A stretch of 64,000 nt of DNA, taken from Bradyrhizobium sp. (lineage in GTDB: Bacteria > Pseudomonadota > Alphaproteobacteria > Rhizobiales > Xanthobacteraceae). The notes below the pieces were generated by a model. It did not search any database, had not been told where the DNA came from, and saw only the letters and a list, made by a program, of their open reading frames with translations. The stretch lies in NCBI GenBank assembly GCA_030681365.1, contig JAUXWH010000158.1, positions 20,379-84,378 of the forward strand, read 5' to 3'. This document shows, one piece after another, positions 1 to 9,851 of this stretch. Every line of letters starts with the position of its first letter. Within the stretch, counting starts at the first letter, position 1. A program made the translations under genes and the position numbers.

Positions 1-1
1 G

Positions 2-406
2 GCGATCGAGAACGGCGGCGACCGCGTCGGCCTCGCCGCCGGCCAGCGGGTCGGACGCAAGGACACCGGGTTCAAGAAGCTGCAGTCGCGCACCGCCAAC
101 GGCATCCGCAACGCCATCCTGCACGACGGCACCCGCGACACCGGCTGCGGCCTGAAGGCGTTCCGGCGCGAGGTGTTCCTGATGATGCCCTATTTCGACG
201 GCCTGCATCGCTTTCTGCCGGCGCTGGTGCGCCGCGAGGGCTTTGACATCGTCTATGTCGACGTCATCGACCGTCCCAGACATTCCGGCGTGTCGAATTA
301 CGGCTTCTTCGATCGGCTATGGATCGGGATCATGGATCTCGCGGGGGTGTGGTGGCTGATCCGCCGCAAGAAGCCGACGCCCGTTGCGACCGAGGTGATG
401 CCATGA
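2..406 (+). CDS. Glycosyltransferase family 2 (dolichol-phosphate mannosyltransferase-like), 5'-truncated by window edge
   Basis: Frame 2 open from the window start (AIENGGDRVGLAAGQRVGRKDTGFKKLQSRTANGIRNAIL...DTGCGLKAFRR...), typical GT2/DPM1 C-terminal half. Confidence 0.85.
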   Translation, partial: AIENGGDRVGLAAGQRVGRKDTGFKKLQSRTANGIRNAILHDGTRDTGCGLKAFRREVFLMMPYFDGLHRFLPALVRREGFDIVYVDVIDRPRHSGVSNYGFFDRLWIGIMDLAGVWWLIRRKKPTPVATEVMP

Positions 407-732
407 CTGAGCTGTTCAACATGCTTGGCGCCTATCTGCATGATGTCTTCATCATCAAGTTCGATGGCTGGGTCATTCTGGGATTCGTGGCGCAGGGGTT
501 CTTCACCATGCGCTTCGTGGTGCAATGGATCGCCTCCGAGCGCGCGCGCAAGAGCGTGATCCCGGTGGCGTTCTGGTTCTTCTCGATCGGCGGCGGCATC
601 CTGCTGCTGATCTATGCGCTGTACCGCCGCGACCCGGTGTTCATCGCGGGGCAGGCGCTCGGCCTGCTGGTCTATTTCCGCAATCTGTATTTTATCATTG
701 TCACCGGCCGCCAGTCGTCGGCGAAGGATTGA
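403..732 (+). CDS. Lipid-A-disaccharide synthase N-terminal domain (LAB_N) membrane protein
   Basis: MTELFNMLGAYLHDVFIIKFDGWVILGFVAQGFFTMRFVVQWIASER...; ATG at 403 overlaps the upstream stop. Confidence 0.85.
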   Translation: MTELFNMLGAYLHDVFIIKFDGWVILGFVAQGFFTMRFVVQWIASERARKSVIPVAFWFFSIGGGILLLIYALYRRDPVFIAGQALGLLVYFRNLYFIIVTGRQSSAKD

Positions 733-908
733 GCAACGTCCTCGCATGGGGACATCCAAAAATCGCGAAAACAACCCCATGTACAGAAAGCAACCCGATG
801 AAAAGACTGGTGTTTCCGTCGCAGTCCGCGTGCGCTTTAGCGGTATAAAAATACCGTGAAACTGTCGTCCCACACCTTCCACACCTCGCCATTCGAGTTG
901 TTTCCCTG

Positions 909-2003
909 ATGCCGCATCGTTCGAGCCTGGAAGTGTCTGCGCGGATTGATCATTGGTGGTCGATCGCGAATGGCGATTTCGTTGTCGATCCGTTCGGACC
1001 GATGGCGAGGGCCGGCCTGTTCCAGATCGGCCTGCCGGGCGCGGACGCCGCGTTCGACAGCTATCGGGCGATAGCAGCCGCTGAACAGGCGATTGCCGGA
1101 AAGACCGGGCTGTTGGGGCTGGCAAGCGCTTTCACCGCCCGGCAGGTGATCGCGCGCTTCTTCATCTCGGGTTTTGCCACCGCCGACCAGCGCGCCGCGT
1201 GGCTGCCGCGGATTGCCGCCGGCGAGGTCTGCACGGCGGTTGCGATCTCCGAGCCCGGCGCCGGTGCGCATCCCAAGCATCTGCAGACCACCGCCGAATC
1301 CCGTGGCGCGGGATATGTCATCCGTGGCCGCAAGGCCTGGGTGACCAACGGCCCGGTCGCCGACCTGTTCCTGGTACTGGCGGTGGTCGCGGTCGAGGAC
1401 GGCCGCAAGCGCTATGGCCTGTTCATGCTGCCGAAGACGACGCCCGGCCTTGTGATAAAGCCGATGGCGGCGCTGGACGTGCTGTTGCCGGCGACGCATT
1501 GCGAGCTCGAACTCGATGGCTGCGAGGTGCCGGCGTCCGCGCGGGTCGGCGAATTGCCGGACGCCTATCCGGCCATGGCGATGCCGTTTCGCGATGTCGA
1601 GGACACCGTCGGAACGGCGAATGTCGCGGGGTTGCTGAGCTGGCTGCTCGACAAGGCCGCAAGCCGCATCGAGCGCACGGAAGAGAATGCCTTGCGGCTC
1701 GGCCGCATCGCGGGTCTGGTGTCCCTGGTGCAGGCGGCGAGCCGGCTTGCGGTGGCGGCCCTCGACGGCGAAGGAGACGATGTTCCGGCGCGCGTGATCG
1801 GCGTAAGACTGCTGGCGCGCGACATCGTCGGCGAAATCCGCGAACTGCTGGGGCAAAGCGCGACCGACGACGAGACGATGGCCCGGGCGCTGGCCGCGTT
1901 CGACATGCTGGCCTCGGTCGCGCGCGAGCCGCGCAAGATCAGGCGGATCAGGCTTGGTAGTTCAATCTGGCCTGGAAATTCAATCGGAAGCGAGAACCAT
2001 TAA
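909..2003 (+). CDS. Acyl-CoA dehydrogenase family protein
   Basis: 364 aa; ISEPGAGAHPKHLQTTAESRGAGYVIRGRKAWVTNGPVADLF is the ACAD middle-domain signature. Confidence 0.85.
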   Translation: MPHRSSLEVSARIDHWWSIANGDFVVDPFGPMARAGLFQIGLPGADAAFDSYRAIAAAEQAIAGKTGLLGLASAFTARQVIARFFISGFATADQRAAWLPRIAAGEVCTAVAISEPGAGAHPKHLQTTAESRGAGYVIRGRKAWVTNGPVADLFLVLAVVAVEDGRKRYGLFMLPKTTPGLVIKPMAALDVLLPATHCELELDGCEVPASARVGELPDAYPAMAMPFRDVEDTVGTANVAGLLSWLLDKAASRIERTEENALRLGRIAGLVSLVQAASRLAVAALDGEGDDVPARVIGVRLLARDIVGEIRELLGQSATDDETMARALAAFDMLASVAREPRKIRRIRLGSSIWPGNSIGSENH

Positions 2004-2951
2004 ATGAATACCCAACTGCCGGCGGATTCGATCGAAGCCGTCACCCGTGGCCTGGCGTCAGCCGGCTATATCGCCAGCAAGCAGATTGCGACCGCGGTCT
2101 ATCTGGCCGAGAAGATCGAAAAGCCCATCCTGGTGGAAGGGCCGGCCGGTGTCGGCAAGACCGAGTTGGCAAAGGCGCTGGCGGCTTGGCGCGGCATGAA
2201 GATGATCCGCATGCAGTGCTACGAAGGCCTCGATGAAGCCAAGGCGCTGTATGAATGGAAATATGCAAAACAGCTGCTCTACACCCAGATCCTGAAGGAC
2301 AAGCTCGGCGAAGTGCTTGGCGGAGCCGACACGCTGGCCGCCGCGCTCGGCAAGCTGCACGATTTCGGCGACGTGTTCTTCTCCAAGGAATTCGTCGAGC
2401 CGCGGCCGCTGCTGCAGGCGCTGGAGCAGGCCAATGGCTGCGTGCTCCTGGTTGACGAGATCGACAAGTCGGACGCCGAATTCGAATCCCTGCTGCTGGA
2501 GATCCTCAGCGACTACCAGGTTTCGATCCCCGAACTCGGCACCGTCACGGCGATCGTCAAGCCCACGGTGATCCTGACCTCCAACGGCGAGCGTGATCTC
2601 TCCGACGCTTTGAAGCGCCGCTGCCTGCATCTGCATATCGGCTTTCCCGAGCAGAAGCTGGAGGAACGCATTGTCGAGAGCCGCGTCCCCGGCATCTCCG
2701 CGACCTTGCGCAAGCAGATCGTCGGCTTCATCAACCAGGTCCGTGCGCTCGACCTTAAGAAGCTGCCCTCGGTCAGCGAGACCATCGACTGGGCCCGCGT
2801 GCTGGTGCTGCTGCAGTCGAGCGAACTCGATCATGAGACCGTCAAGGACACGCTCAACGTGCTCCTGAAATACGAGGCCGACATCGAGACCACGATACCG
2901 CAAGTGTCGAGCTTCGTCGCCAAGTCCGGCCGCCAGGGCGTGTTCGGCTGA
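2004..2951 (+). CDS. MoxR/CoxD-type AAA ATPase
   Basis: 315 aa; Walker A GPAGVGKTELAK, Walker B LLVDEID; coupled to a VWA gene. Confidence 0.9.
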   Translation: MNTQLPADSIEAVTRGLASAGYIASKQIATAVYLAEKIEKPILVEGPAGVGKTELAKALAAWRGMKMIRMQCYEGLDEAKALYEWKYAKQLLYTQILKDKLGEVLGGADTLAAALGKLHDFGDVFFSKEFVEPRPLLQALEQANGCVLLVDEIDKSDAEFESLLLEILSDYQVSIPELGTVTAIVKPTVILTSNGERDLSDALKRRCLHLHIGFPEQKLEERIVESRVPGISATLRKQIVGFINQVRALDLKKLPSVSETIDWARVLVLLQSSELDHETVKDTLNVLLKYEADIETTIPQVSSFVAKSGRQGVFG

Positions 2952-4318
2952 TGCGCGAGGAACTGCATCGCTTCTTCCGGGCGGCGCGCGGCGCCGGCGT
3001 ACGGGTGAGCCCCGCGGAAAGCATCGATGCCATGAAGGCGGTGGCCGATGTCGGCTTTGCCGAGCGCGGCATCCTGCGCGACACGCTGCTGCTGACGCTG
3101 GCCAAGAGCCAGGAGGAAAAGCAGGCGCTGGGCGACTGCTTTGATCTGTTCTTCAGCCAGCCCGAAGTGCCGGAGGAAGCCGCGCCGGCGGATGCCGAAG
3201 ACAGCAAGGGCGGGGATGCCGCGCCAAACGAGAATGAGCGGGGCGCTCCGGGCGCACCGGCCCCGGAGCTCGGCGAGCTCGCGCAGATGCTGATGTCGCG
3301 CGACCGCAACGCGATCGCGGCCGCGATGGCGGCGGCATCGAACGCCGCCGCGCTGTCCGACATCCGCTATTTCACCCAGCGCGGCATCTTCTCGTCGCGG
3401 ATTCTCGAGCAGCTCGGCATCGAGCGCCTGCGCGACGATCTGGACGCGCTGATGGCGACCAGTCCCGGCGACGCCGAGCGGCTGGCGGCGGCGCTGGAGG
3501 CGTTGCGTGAAAACGTCCGCGAGGTCGTCAACCAGGCGCTGGTGCTGTATGGCCGCGAGGAAACCGAGAACCTGCGCAACGAAATCCTGCGCAACGCGCC
3601 GCTGGCCCGGCTGGAGCGCCGCCAGGTCGAGCAGATGAAGGCGCTGATCCGCGCCATCGCCCGGCGGCTGCGCGAACGCTACTCCAAGCCGCGCAAGCGC
3701 CAGCGGCGCGGCCATCTCGACACGCGAAAGACGTTGCGGCGCAACGCCGCCTGGGGCGGCGTGCCGTTCCTCACCTCCTGGAAGCGCCGCCACCGCGACC
3801 GGCCCAAGATCGTGGCGATCTGCGATGTCTCGGGATCGGTGGCGCAGGTGTCCGATTTCTTCCTGCTCCTGATCCACAGCCTGCACGAAGTGGTGGACGA
3901 CGTGCGCTCGTTCGCGTTCTCCGGCCACCTGATCGAAGTCAGCAACATCCTCGACACCAAGTCGCCCGAGGAGGCGATGAGCGAGATCATGTCGAAAGTC
4001 GGTTTCGGCTCGTCCGACTATGGCGGCTCGTTCGTCGATTTCGAAAAGAACTTTCTCCGCAGCGTGACGCCGAAGACCACGGTGATCGTGCTCGGCGATG
4101 CCCGCACCAATAACCTCGATCCGCGTGCCGACATTTTGCGCACGATCTCAGAGCGGTCCAAGCGCCTGGTCTGGCTCAACCCGGAGGGGCGGATGGCCTG
4201 GGGCTGGGGCGACTCCGAAATGCCGCGCTATGGCGCTTTCTGCACCGTGGTGCGGCAATGCTCGACGGCAAAACAGCTGGAGCGGGCGGTGTCGGACATC
4301 GTGGCGGCGTATCAGTAA
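2951..4318 (+). CDS. VWA domain (CoxE-like) protein
   Basis: 455 aa; ICDVSGSVAQVSDFFLLLIHSLHEVVDDVRSFAFSGHLIEVS; start overlaps the MoxR stop. Confidence 0.9.
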   Translation: MREELHRFFRAARGAGVRVSPAESIDAMKAVADVGFAERGILRDTLLLTLAKSQEEKQALGDCFDLFFSQPEVPEEAAPADAEDSKGGDAAPNENERGAPGAPAPELGELAQMLMSRDRNAIAAAMAAASNAAALSDIRYFTQRGIFSSRILEQLGIERLRDDLDALMATSPGDAERLAAALEALRENVREVVNQALVLYGREETENLRNEILRNAPLARLERRQVEQMKALIRAIARRLRERYSKPRKRQRRGHLDTRKTLRRNAAWGGVPFLTSWKRRHRDRPKIVAICDVSGSVAQVSDFFLLLIHSLHEVVDDVRSFAFSGHLIEVSNILDTKSPEEAMSEIMSKVGFGSSDYGGSFVDFEKNFLRSVTPKTTVIVLGDARTNNLDPRADILRTISERSKRLVWLNPEGRMAWGWGDSEMPRYGAFCTVVRQCSTAKQLERAVSDIVAAYQ

Positions 4319-4366
4319 CTTTGTCCAGCCGAATGCGGGTGGCAAACATTCGCACCGGCTCGTCGA

Positions 4367-4546
4367 TCATCCGATCATCCATCGGCCCTTGTGAATGTCG
4401 AACTTGACCGCGCCTTCGTCGCGCATTTTCAGCAGCAACGACTGGCAGGCCTCCTCGTTCGGAAGATTGGCGCGTTTCATCACCTCATAGATCTTGAGCG
4501 GCTTCTCGCGGAGCGCGGTCAGAATCTTTTCGCGATCGTTCAGCAT
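4367..4546 (-). CDS. Small winged-helix-like protein (59 aa), absent from ORF track
   Basis: Manual translation: MLNDREKILTALREKPLKIYEVMKRANLPNEEACQSLLLKMRDEGAVKFDIHKGRWMIG*. Confidence 0.7.
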   Translation of the reverse strand: MLNDREKILTALREKPLKIYEVMKRANLPNEEACQSLLLKMRDEGAVKFDIHKGRWMIG

Positions 4547-4875
4547 CTCACGGGTTCCTCAATGGCGATCATTGGTCAGGGCAGGGGCACGAATTGCAAG
4601 CGGCAAGGACTGCCTCAAGCTGGTTGGCTTCCGCTGTTTTGGCGGCGCGCGCAAGGCGCTTTTTCCGGGACCGGTGCTTGAAGTTTCAGGCGGGCCTGGC
4701 GGGGCTCCCTGCTGTCGGGCAATGCCGCGCGGTCCACGGACTCCTTCTGTTCACGGAGAACGAACAGGGGTCGCAAAATCCGGTCGGATGACCGGTTAAG
4801 GAACCGTCATTAACCCAGTCTATTTGCAAATCATAAACGGCCCGCTGGCAGTCTGGAGGGGTCCAGGAGGGTGCC

Positions 4876-5040
4876 ATGGTGATTTATCCCGTGCCTGCCG
4901 CGGTGACGCAGGCCAAGATCCGGCTTGTCATCGACGAGACGGCAAAGCAGCCGGCGACGGTCATCAACAGCGACGTGCGGGCGCTCATCGAGGCTCAGCG
5001 ACAGGCCGAGCAAGAGGCATTGATCGACGTCAAGGCCTAG
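4876..5040 (+). CDS. Small hypothetical protein (54 aa), absent from ORF track
   Basis: Manual translation: MVIYPVPAAVTQAKIRLVIDETAKQPATVINSDVRALIEAQRQAEQEALIDVKA*; GGAGG a few nt upstream of ATG. Confidence 0.6.
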   Translation: MVIYPVPAAVTQAKIRLVIDETAKQPATVINSDVRALIEAQRQAEQEALIDVKA

Positions 5041-5123
5041 CATCGCGCCTGCCCTCACAATTGGTTTGACCGCGCCTGTAACGAGGCCGCGGCTTTCGCG
5101 CTATCCACCTGGGGGATGAATCC

Positions 5124-5570
5124 GTGTACAAGAATATCCTGATTGCAACCGACGGTTCCGAGCTTGCCGGCAAAGGTGTCAGACACGGTCTGGCGCTCGC
5201 GGAACAGCTCGGCGCCAAGGTCACTTTCCTGTCGGTTGTCGAGCCATTGCTGCCGGCGGCAATCCGGGCAGCCTTGGTCGGCGGCATCGAAGATCCCGTT
5301 GGCGGCTATGACCAGCAGATCGACGCGAGCATGAAGCAACGCTACGCGGAGCTCGAAAAGGAAGCCGCACAATATGGCATCAGCGTCGAAATGATGCACG
5401 AGATCGATGAAAATCCGGCAGAGGCGATCGTCAGATTCGCCGAAATGAAAGCCTGCGATCTCATCGTCATGGCGTCGCATGGGCGGCGCGGCATCAGGAG
5501 GGCTCTGCTGGGAAGCCAGACCGCGGAGGTGCTGGTGCATACTTCAATCCCGGTCCTCGTCATCCGGTAG
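5124..5570 (+). CDS. Universal stress protein (UspA family)
   Basis: 148 aa; MYKNILIATDGSELAGKG...IVMASHGRRGIRRALLGSQTAEVLVHTSIPVLVIR. Confidence 0.93.
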   Translation: MYKNILIATDGSELAGKGVRHGLALAEQLGAKVTFLSVVEPLLPAAIRAALVGGIEDPVGGYDQQIDASMKQRYAELEKEAAQYGISVEMMHEIDENPAEAIVRFAEMKACDLIVMASHGRRGIRRALLGSQTAEVLVHTSIPVLVIR

Positions 5571-5592
5571 TCGCGTCAGCGCGGGCGGCGCC

Positions 5593-6015
5593 ATGAACGA
5601 TCCGTTCCATCTCCAGCGCTTTCTCGATGCGCAGGCGCCGGTCTATCCGCTCGTCGTTGCAGAACTGCGGCGCGGTCAGAAGCAAAGCCATTGGATGTGG
5701 TTCATCTTTCCGCAGCTCGCCGGGCTCGGACACAGCCCGATGGCCCGGCGATTTGCGATCTCCGCACGCGAGGAGGCCGTCGCCTATCTCGCGGATGCCG
5801 TCCTGGGATCCCGGCTCAGGGAGTGCACGGCGCTCGTCAACGCCGTCGAGGGCCGCACGATCCGCGAAATTCTCGGCAGTCCCGATGACGTCAAATTCCG
5901 CTCGTCGATGACCTTGTTTGGTGCGGTGTCTTCCGACCCGGAATTCGCCGAAGCGCTCGCGAAGTTCTACGGCGGCAAGCCGGACCAAAGGACGCTGGCC
6001 CTGCTTGCGCAATAG
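5593..6015 (+). CDS. DUF1810 family protein
   Basis: MNDPFHLQRFLDAQAPVYPLVVAELRRGQKQSHWMWFIFPQLAGLGHSPMARRFAI. Confidence 0.9.
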   Translation: MNDPFHLQRFLDAQAPVYPLVVAELRRGQKQSHWMWFIFPQLAGLGHSPMARRFAISAREEAVAYLADAVLGSRLRECTALVNAVEGRTIREILGSPDDVKFRSSMTLFGAVSSDPEFAEALAKFYGGKPDQRTLALLAQ

Positions 6016-6089
6016 GCCGTCGCCGCGTTTTCCGGGTGTGCCCGAGTCGCTTGCCGGGCGAGGTCGGTCTGAAGCTCCGGGAGGATGGT

Positions 6090-7283
6090 CTACGCGGCGT
6101 TGAAGGCCGCAAATCCGCGTTCGAGGTCGGCCTTGAGGTCTTCGACATCCTCCAGTCCGATATGCAGCCGCAACGCCGGGCCGCCCGGCGCCCATTCCGT
6201 GGCGGTGCGATAGGGCGCGCAGTCGAAGGGAATGGCGAGACTTTCAAATCCGCCCCAGGAATAGCCCATTCCGAACAGCTTGACGGTGTCGAGCAGGGTG
6301 TCGACGGCGGCTTGCGGCTTGGGCTGCAGCACGATGCTGAACAGGCCGGAGGCGCCGGTAAAATCCCGTTTCCAGATCGCATGGCCGGGATGGCTTTCGA
6401 GGGCAGGGTGCAGCACCCTGACGACCTCGGGCCGGCCGGCCAGCCAGCGGGCCATTTCGAGACCGGAGCGATGATGCTGCGCCAGCCGCACCGACAGCGT
6501 GCGCAGGCCGCGCAGCGCCAGGAATACGTCATCGGGCCCGGCGCAGACGCCGAGCAGCTGGATCGCCTCGGCCACCAGCGGCCAGGCCGTGGCATTGGCC
6601 GCGATGGTGCCGAACATGATGTCGGAATGGCCGCCGATATATTTGGACGCCGCCTGCATGCTGATATCGACGCCTTGCTCCAGCGAGCGGTGATACAGCG
6701 CCGTCGCCCAGGTGTTGTCGTCGATGACGAGCGCGCCGCGCGCATGCGCGACCGCGGATATCGCGGGAATGTCCGGCATTTCGAAGGATTGCGAGCCCGG
6801 CGCCTCGATCACCACCGCCCTTGTATTGGGTTTGAACAGGCCGGCGATGCCGGCGCCGATCAGCGGATCGAAATAGCTGGTCTCGACGCCGTAGCGGGTC
6901 AGGATGCCGTTGCAGAAATTGCGGGTGGGACGGTAGACATTGTCGCAGACCAGCAGATGGTCGCCGGCCTTGAGCACCGCAAGCAGGGTGGTGGTGATCG
7001 CGGCCAGCCCCGAGGGCGCGATGCCGACGCCGGCGCATTGCGGTCCCTCCAGCGCCATCAGCGCTTGCTGCAGGGCCTTGGTGGTCGGGGTTCCCCGTCT
7101 TCCATACTGGTATTCGCCGCGATGGGCATGCAGGTCCGCGGCGGTCGGATACAGCACCGTGGAACCGTGGACCACCGGCGGATTGACGAAGCCCTTCTGC
7201 GCCTTGGTGTCGCGGCCCGCCGTCACCAAGAGGGTGTCGGCCTTGAGCGGGCTCGTCGGTCCGCCGTCCTCAGAAAAGCTCAT
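6090..7283 (-). CDS. metC: Cystathionine beta-lyase / trans-sulfuration PLP enzyme
   Basis: PLP-dependent Cys/Met metabolism family; VIDDNTWATALYHRSLEQGVDISMQAASKYIGGHSD; internal ATG at 7283 preferred over 7424. Confidence 0.88.
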   Translation of the reverse strand: MSFSEDGGPTSPLKADTLLVTAGRDTKAQKGFVNPPVVHGSTVLYPTAADLHAHRGEYQYGRRGTPTTKALQQALMALEGPQCAGVGIAPSGLAAITTTLLAVLKAGDHLLVCDNVYRPTRNFCNGILTRYGVETSYFDPLIGAGIAGLFKPNTRAVVIEAPGSQSFEMPDIPAISAVAHARGALVIDDNTWATALYHRSLEQGVDISMQAASKYIGGHSDIMFGTIAANATAWPLVAEAIQLLGVCAGPDDVFLALRGLRTLSVRLAQHHRSGLEMARWLAGRPEVVRVLHPALESHPGHAIWKRDFTGASGLFSIVLQPKPQAAVDTLLDTVKLFGMGYSWGGFESLAIPFDCAPYRTATEWAPGGPALRLHIGLEDVEDLKADLERGFAAFNAA

Positions 7284-7605
7284 GCGCTCGCCGCCATCAT
7301 TTTGCCCGGCCGCAACCTTCGAAATCCCCGCCGGACGGCGGGCTCGGGGCGGTCGGCTAATAACAGGACAGGGAAGACAGCCGTCAACCCCTTGACCCGG
7401 CACGCCAGTCGTTCTGTGATGCACGCGAACTATTCAGTCGCTGCACGTTGAGGGGCCTGCCGCGACCGCCGATCCATCGCCTGGCCGGACTGCGCATCGA
7501 ACTGCCTGTCAGGCATGCCGTTTGCAGGGATGGATTATCGGATCGGCCCGTCGGCGTGCGCGAGAATAGGCAACCGTTCCGGACGACCCTTGAAAGGCCT
7601 TTGCC

Positions 7606-8622
7606 ATGAAACGTGTATCGCTGGTTTTCACCCTTGCTCTCGCCGCCGCCTTTTCCACCGAGGCCGCCACCGCGCAAACGCTCAAGACGGTCAAGGACCG
7701 GGGCATGCTGTCCTGCGGCGTCAGCCAGGGCCTGCCGGGCTTCTCGTCCCCCGACGACAAGGGCAACTGGACCGGCTTCGACGTCGATATCTGCCGCGCG
7801 ATCGCCGCCGCCATCTTCAACGATGCGACCAAGATCAAATTCGTGCCGTTGTCGGCGAAGGATCGCTTCACCGCGCTGCAATCCGGCGAAATCGACGTGC
7901 TGTCGCGCAATACGACCTGGACGCTTTCCCGCGATACCTCGCTGGGCGCCAATTTCACCGGCGTGACCTATTATGACGGCCAGGGCTTTCTGGTGAAGAA
8001 GTCGCTCAAAGTGAATTCGGCGCTGGAACTCAACAGCGCCTCGGTTTGCGTGCAGACCGGCACCACGACCGAGCAGAACCTCGCCGACTACTTCAAGGGC
8101 AACAACATGAAGTATGAGGTGATCGCGTTCGGAACCGCCGACGAGACCATCAAGGCCTACGAGTCCGGGCGCTGCGACGTCTTCACCTCTGATGTCTCGC
8201 AGCTCTATGCCGAGCGGCTGAAGGTCGCCAATCCCGCCGACCATGTCGTGCTTCCGGAGGTGATCTCGAAGGAACCGCTCGGCCCGATGGTGCGTCATGG
8301 CGACGACCAGTGGTTCGATATCGTCAAGTGGACATTGTTTGCGATGGTGGGCGCCGAAGAACTCGGCATCACCCAGAAGAACGCCGATGAACTGGCGAAA
8401 TCGAACAAGCCCGAACTCCGGCGCGCCTTCGGCACCGACGGCAATCTCGGCGAACAGCTTGGCCTGACCAAGGACTGGCTGCTGCGAATCGTGAAGGCGG
8501 TCGGCAATTACGGCGAATCGTTCGATCGCAACGTCGGCCCTGGTTCCAAGCTCGGGATCGCCCGCGGGCTTAACCAGCTCTGGAACAAGGGCGGGATCCA
8601 GTACGCGCCGCCGATCCGCTGA
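7606..8622 (+). CDS. aapJ: General L-amino acid ABC transporter substrate-binding protein
   Basis: 338 aa; signal peptide; TLKTVKDRGMLSCGVSQGLPGFSSPDDKGNWTGFDVDICRAIAAA; operon context. Confidence 0.92.
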   Translation: MKRVSLVFTLALAAAFSTEAATAQTLKTVKDRGMLSCGVSQGLPGFSSPDDKGNWTGFDVDICRAIAAAIFNDATKIKFVPLSAKDRFTALQSGEIDVLSRNTTWTLSRDTSLGANFTGVTYYDGQGFLVKKSLKVNSALELNSASVCVQTGTTTEQNLADYFKGNNMKYEVIAFGTADETIKAYESGRCDVFTSDVSQLYAERLKVANPADHVVLPEVISKEPLGPMVRHGDDQWFDIVKWTLFAMVGAEELGITQKNADELAKSNKPELRRAFGTDGNLGEQLGLTKDWLLRIVKAVGNYGESFDRNVGPGSKLGIARGLNQLWNKGGIQYAPPIR

Positions 8623-8645
8623 TCGCTGGCCCGGAGGCTGCGGCG

Positions 8646-9851
8646 ATGAGCATCGAGCCCCGAAAACCGCCGCCGCAGTTCACCGCCAAACTGCAGCGCG
8701 CGCTCGGGGGCAGGGCCGGCTGGGCCGGCTTTGCGCTGCAGATCCTGTTCGTCGCTGCCTTGGCCTGGCTTTGCTACGAGATCGTCGCCAATGCCCGCGC
8801 CAATTTGCAGGCGCAGCGGATCACGGCCGGTTTCGGCTTCATGGCGAATACGGCGGGGTTTGACGTCAGCCAGGCCCTGATTCCCTATTCCGGATCCGAC
8901 TCCTATACCCGTGTGTTCCTGGTCGGCCTGCTCAATACGCTGCTGGTCTCGATCATCGGCATCTTCTTCGCCACGCTGATCGGGTTTCTCGTGGCGCTGG
9001 GGCGGTTGTCGCCGAACTGGCTGCTGTCGCGGATTTCCGGCGGCTATGTCGAACTGATCCGCAACCTGCCGCTGCTGTTCCAGATCCTGTTCTGGTATCT
9101 GGCGGTGCTGGCGGCGCTGCCGAGCCCGCGGCAGAGCATCTCGCTGTTCGACAGCTTCTTTCTGAGCAACCGCGGTTTCGTCGTTCCAAGACCGATCGGC
9201 AATCCCGGCTTCGAGCCGTTCGTGGCCGCCATCGTCATTGCGGTGATCGCCACCCTGCTGCTGCAGCGCTACGCCCGCAAGCAGCTGTTCGACCATGGCC
9301 GGATGATCCGGACCTTGCCCTATGTGCTGGGGATGCTGATCGGCCTGCCGCTGCTGAGCGCGCTATTGTTCGGCGCGCCGGTCAAGTTTGAATATCCCGA
9401 ACTCAAGGGCTTCAATTTCGCCGGCGGCTCGCGCGTCATTCCGGAGTTCGTGGCGCTGACGCTGGCGCTGTCGACCTATACCGCGGCCTTCATCGCCGAG
9501 ATCGTCCGCGCCGGCATCCAGTCGGTGCACAAGGGGCAGATGGAAGCCGGCTCCTCGCTGGGGCTGCAGCGCGGCTCGACGCTGCGGCTGATCGTGGTGC
9601 CGCAGGCGATGCGGGTGATCCTGCCGCCGCACACCAACCAGTATCTCAACCTCACCAAGAACTCGTCGCTGGCGGTCGCGATCGGCTATCCCGATCTGGT
9701 CTCGGTGTTCGCAGGCACGACGCTGAGCCAGACCGGGCAGGCGATCGAGATCATCGCCATCACCATGGGCGTCTATCTGGTGATTTCGCTGGTGACCAGT
9801 GCGATCATGAGCTTTTACGGATGGCGGCTTGGACGGAGCCTCGGCCCATGA
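8646..9851 (+). CDS. aapQ: Amino acid ABC transporter permease
   Basis: 401 aa; polar AA permease motif [29 protein letters not shown]. Confidence 0.92.
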   Translation: MSIEPRKPPPQFTAKLQRALGGRAGWAGFALQILFVAALAWLCYEIVANARANLQAQRITAGFGFMANTAGFDVSQALIPYSGSDSYTRVFLVGLLNTLLVSIIGIFFATLIGFLVALGRLSPNWLLSRISGGYVELIRNLPLLFQILFWYLAVLAALPSPRQSISLFDSFFLSNRGFVVPRPIGNPGFEPFVAAIVIAVIATLLLQRYARKQLFDHGRMIRTLPYVLGMLIGLPLLSALLFGAPVKFEYPELKGFNFAGGSRVIPEFVALTLALSTYTAAFIAEIVRAGIQSVHKGQMEAGSSLGLQRGSTLRLIVVPQAMRVILPPHTNQYLNLTKNSSLAVAIGYPDLVSVFAGTTLSQTGQAIEIIAITMGVYLVISLVTSAIMSFYGWRLGRSLGP

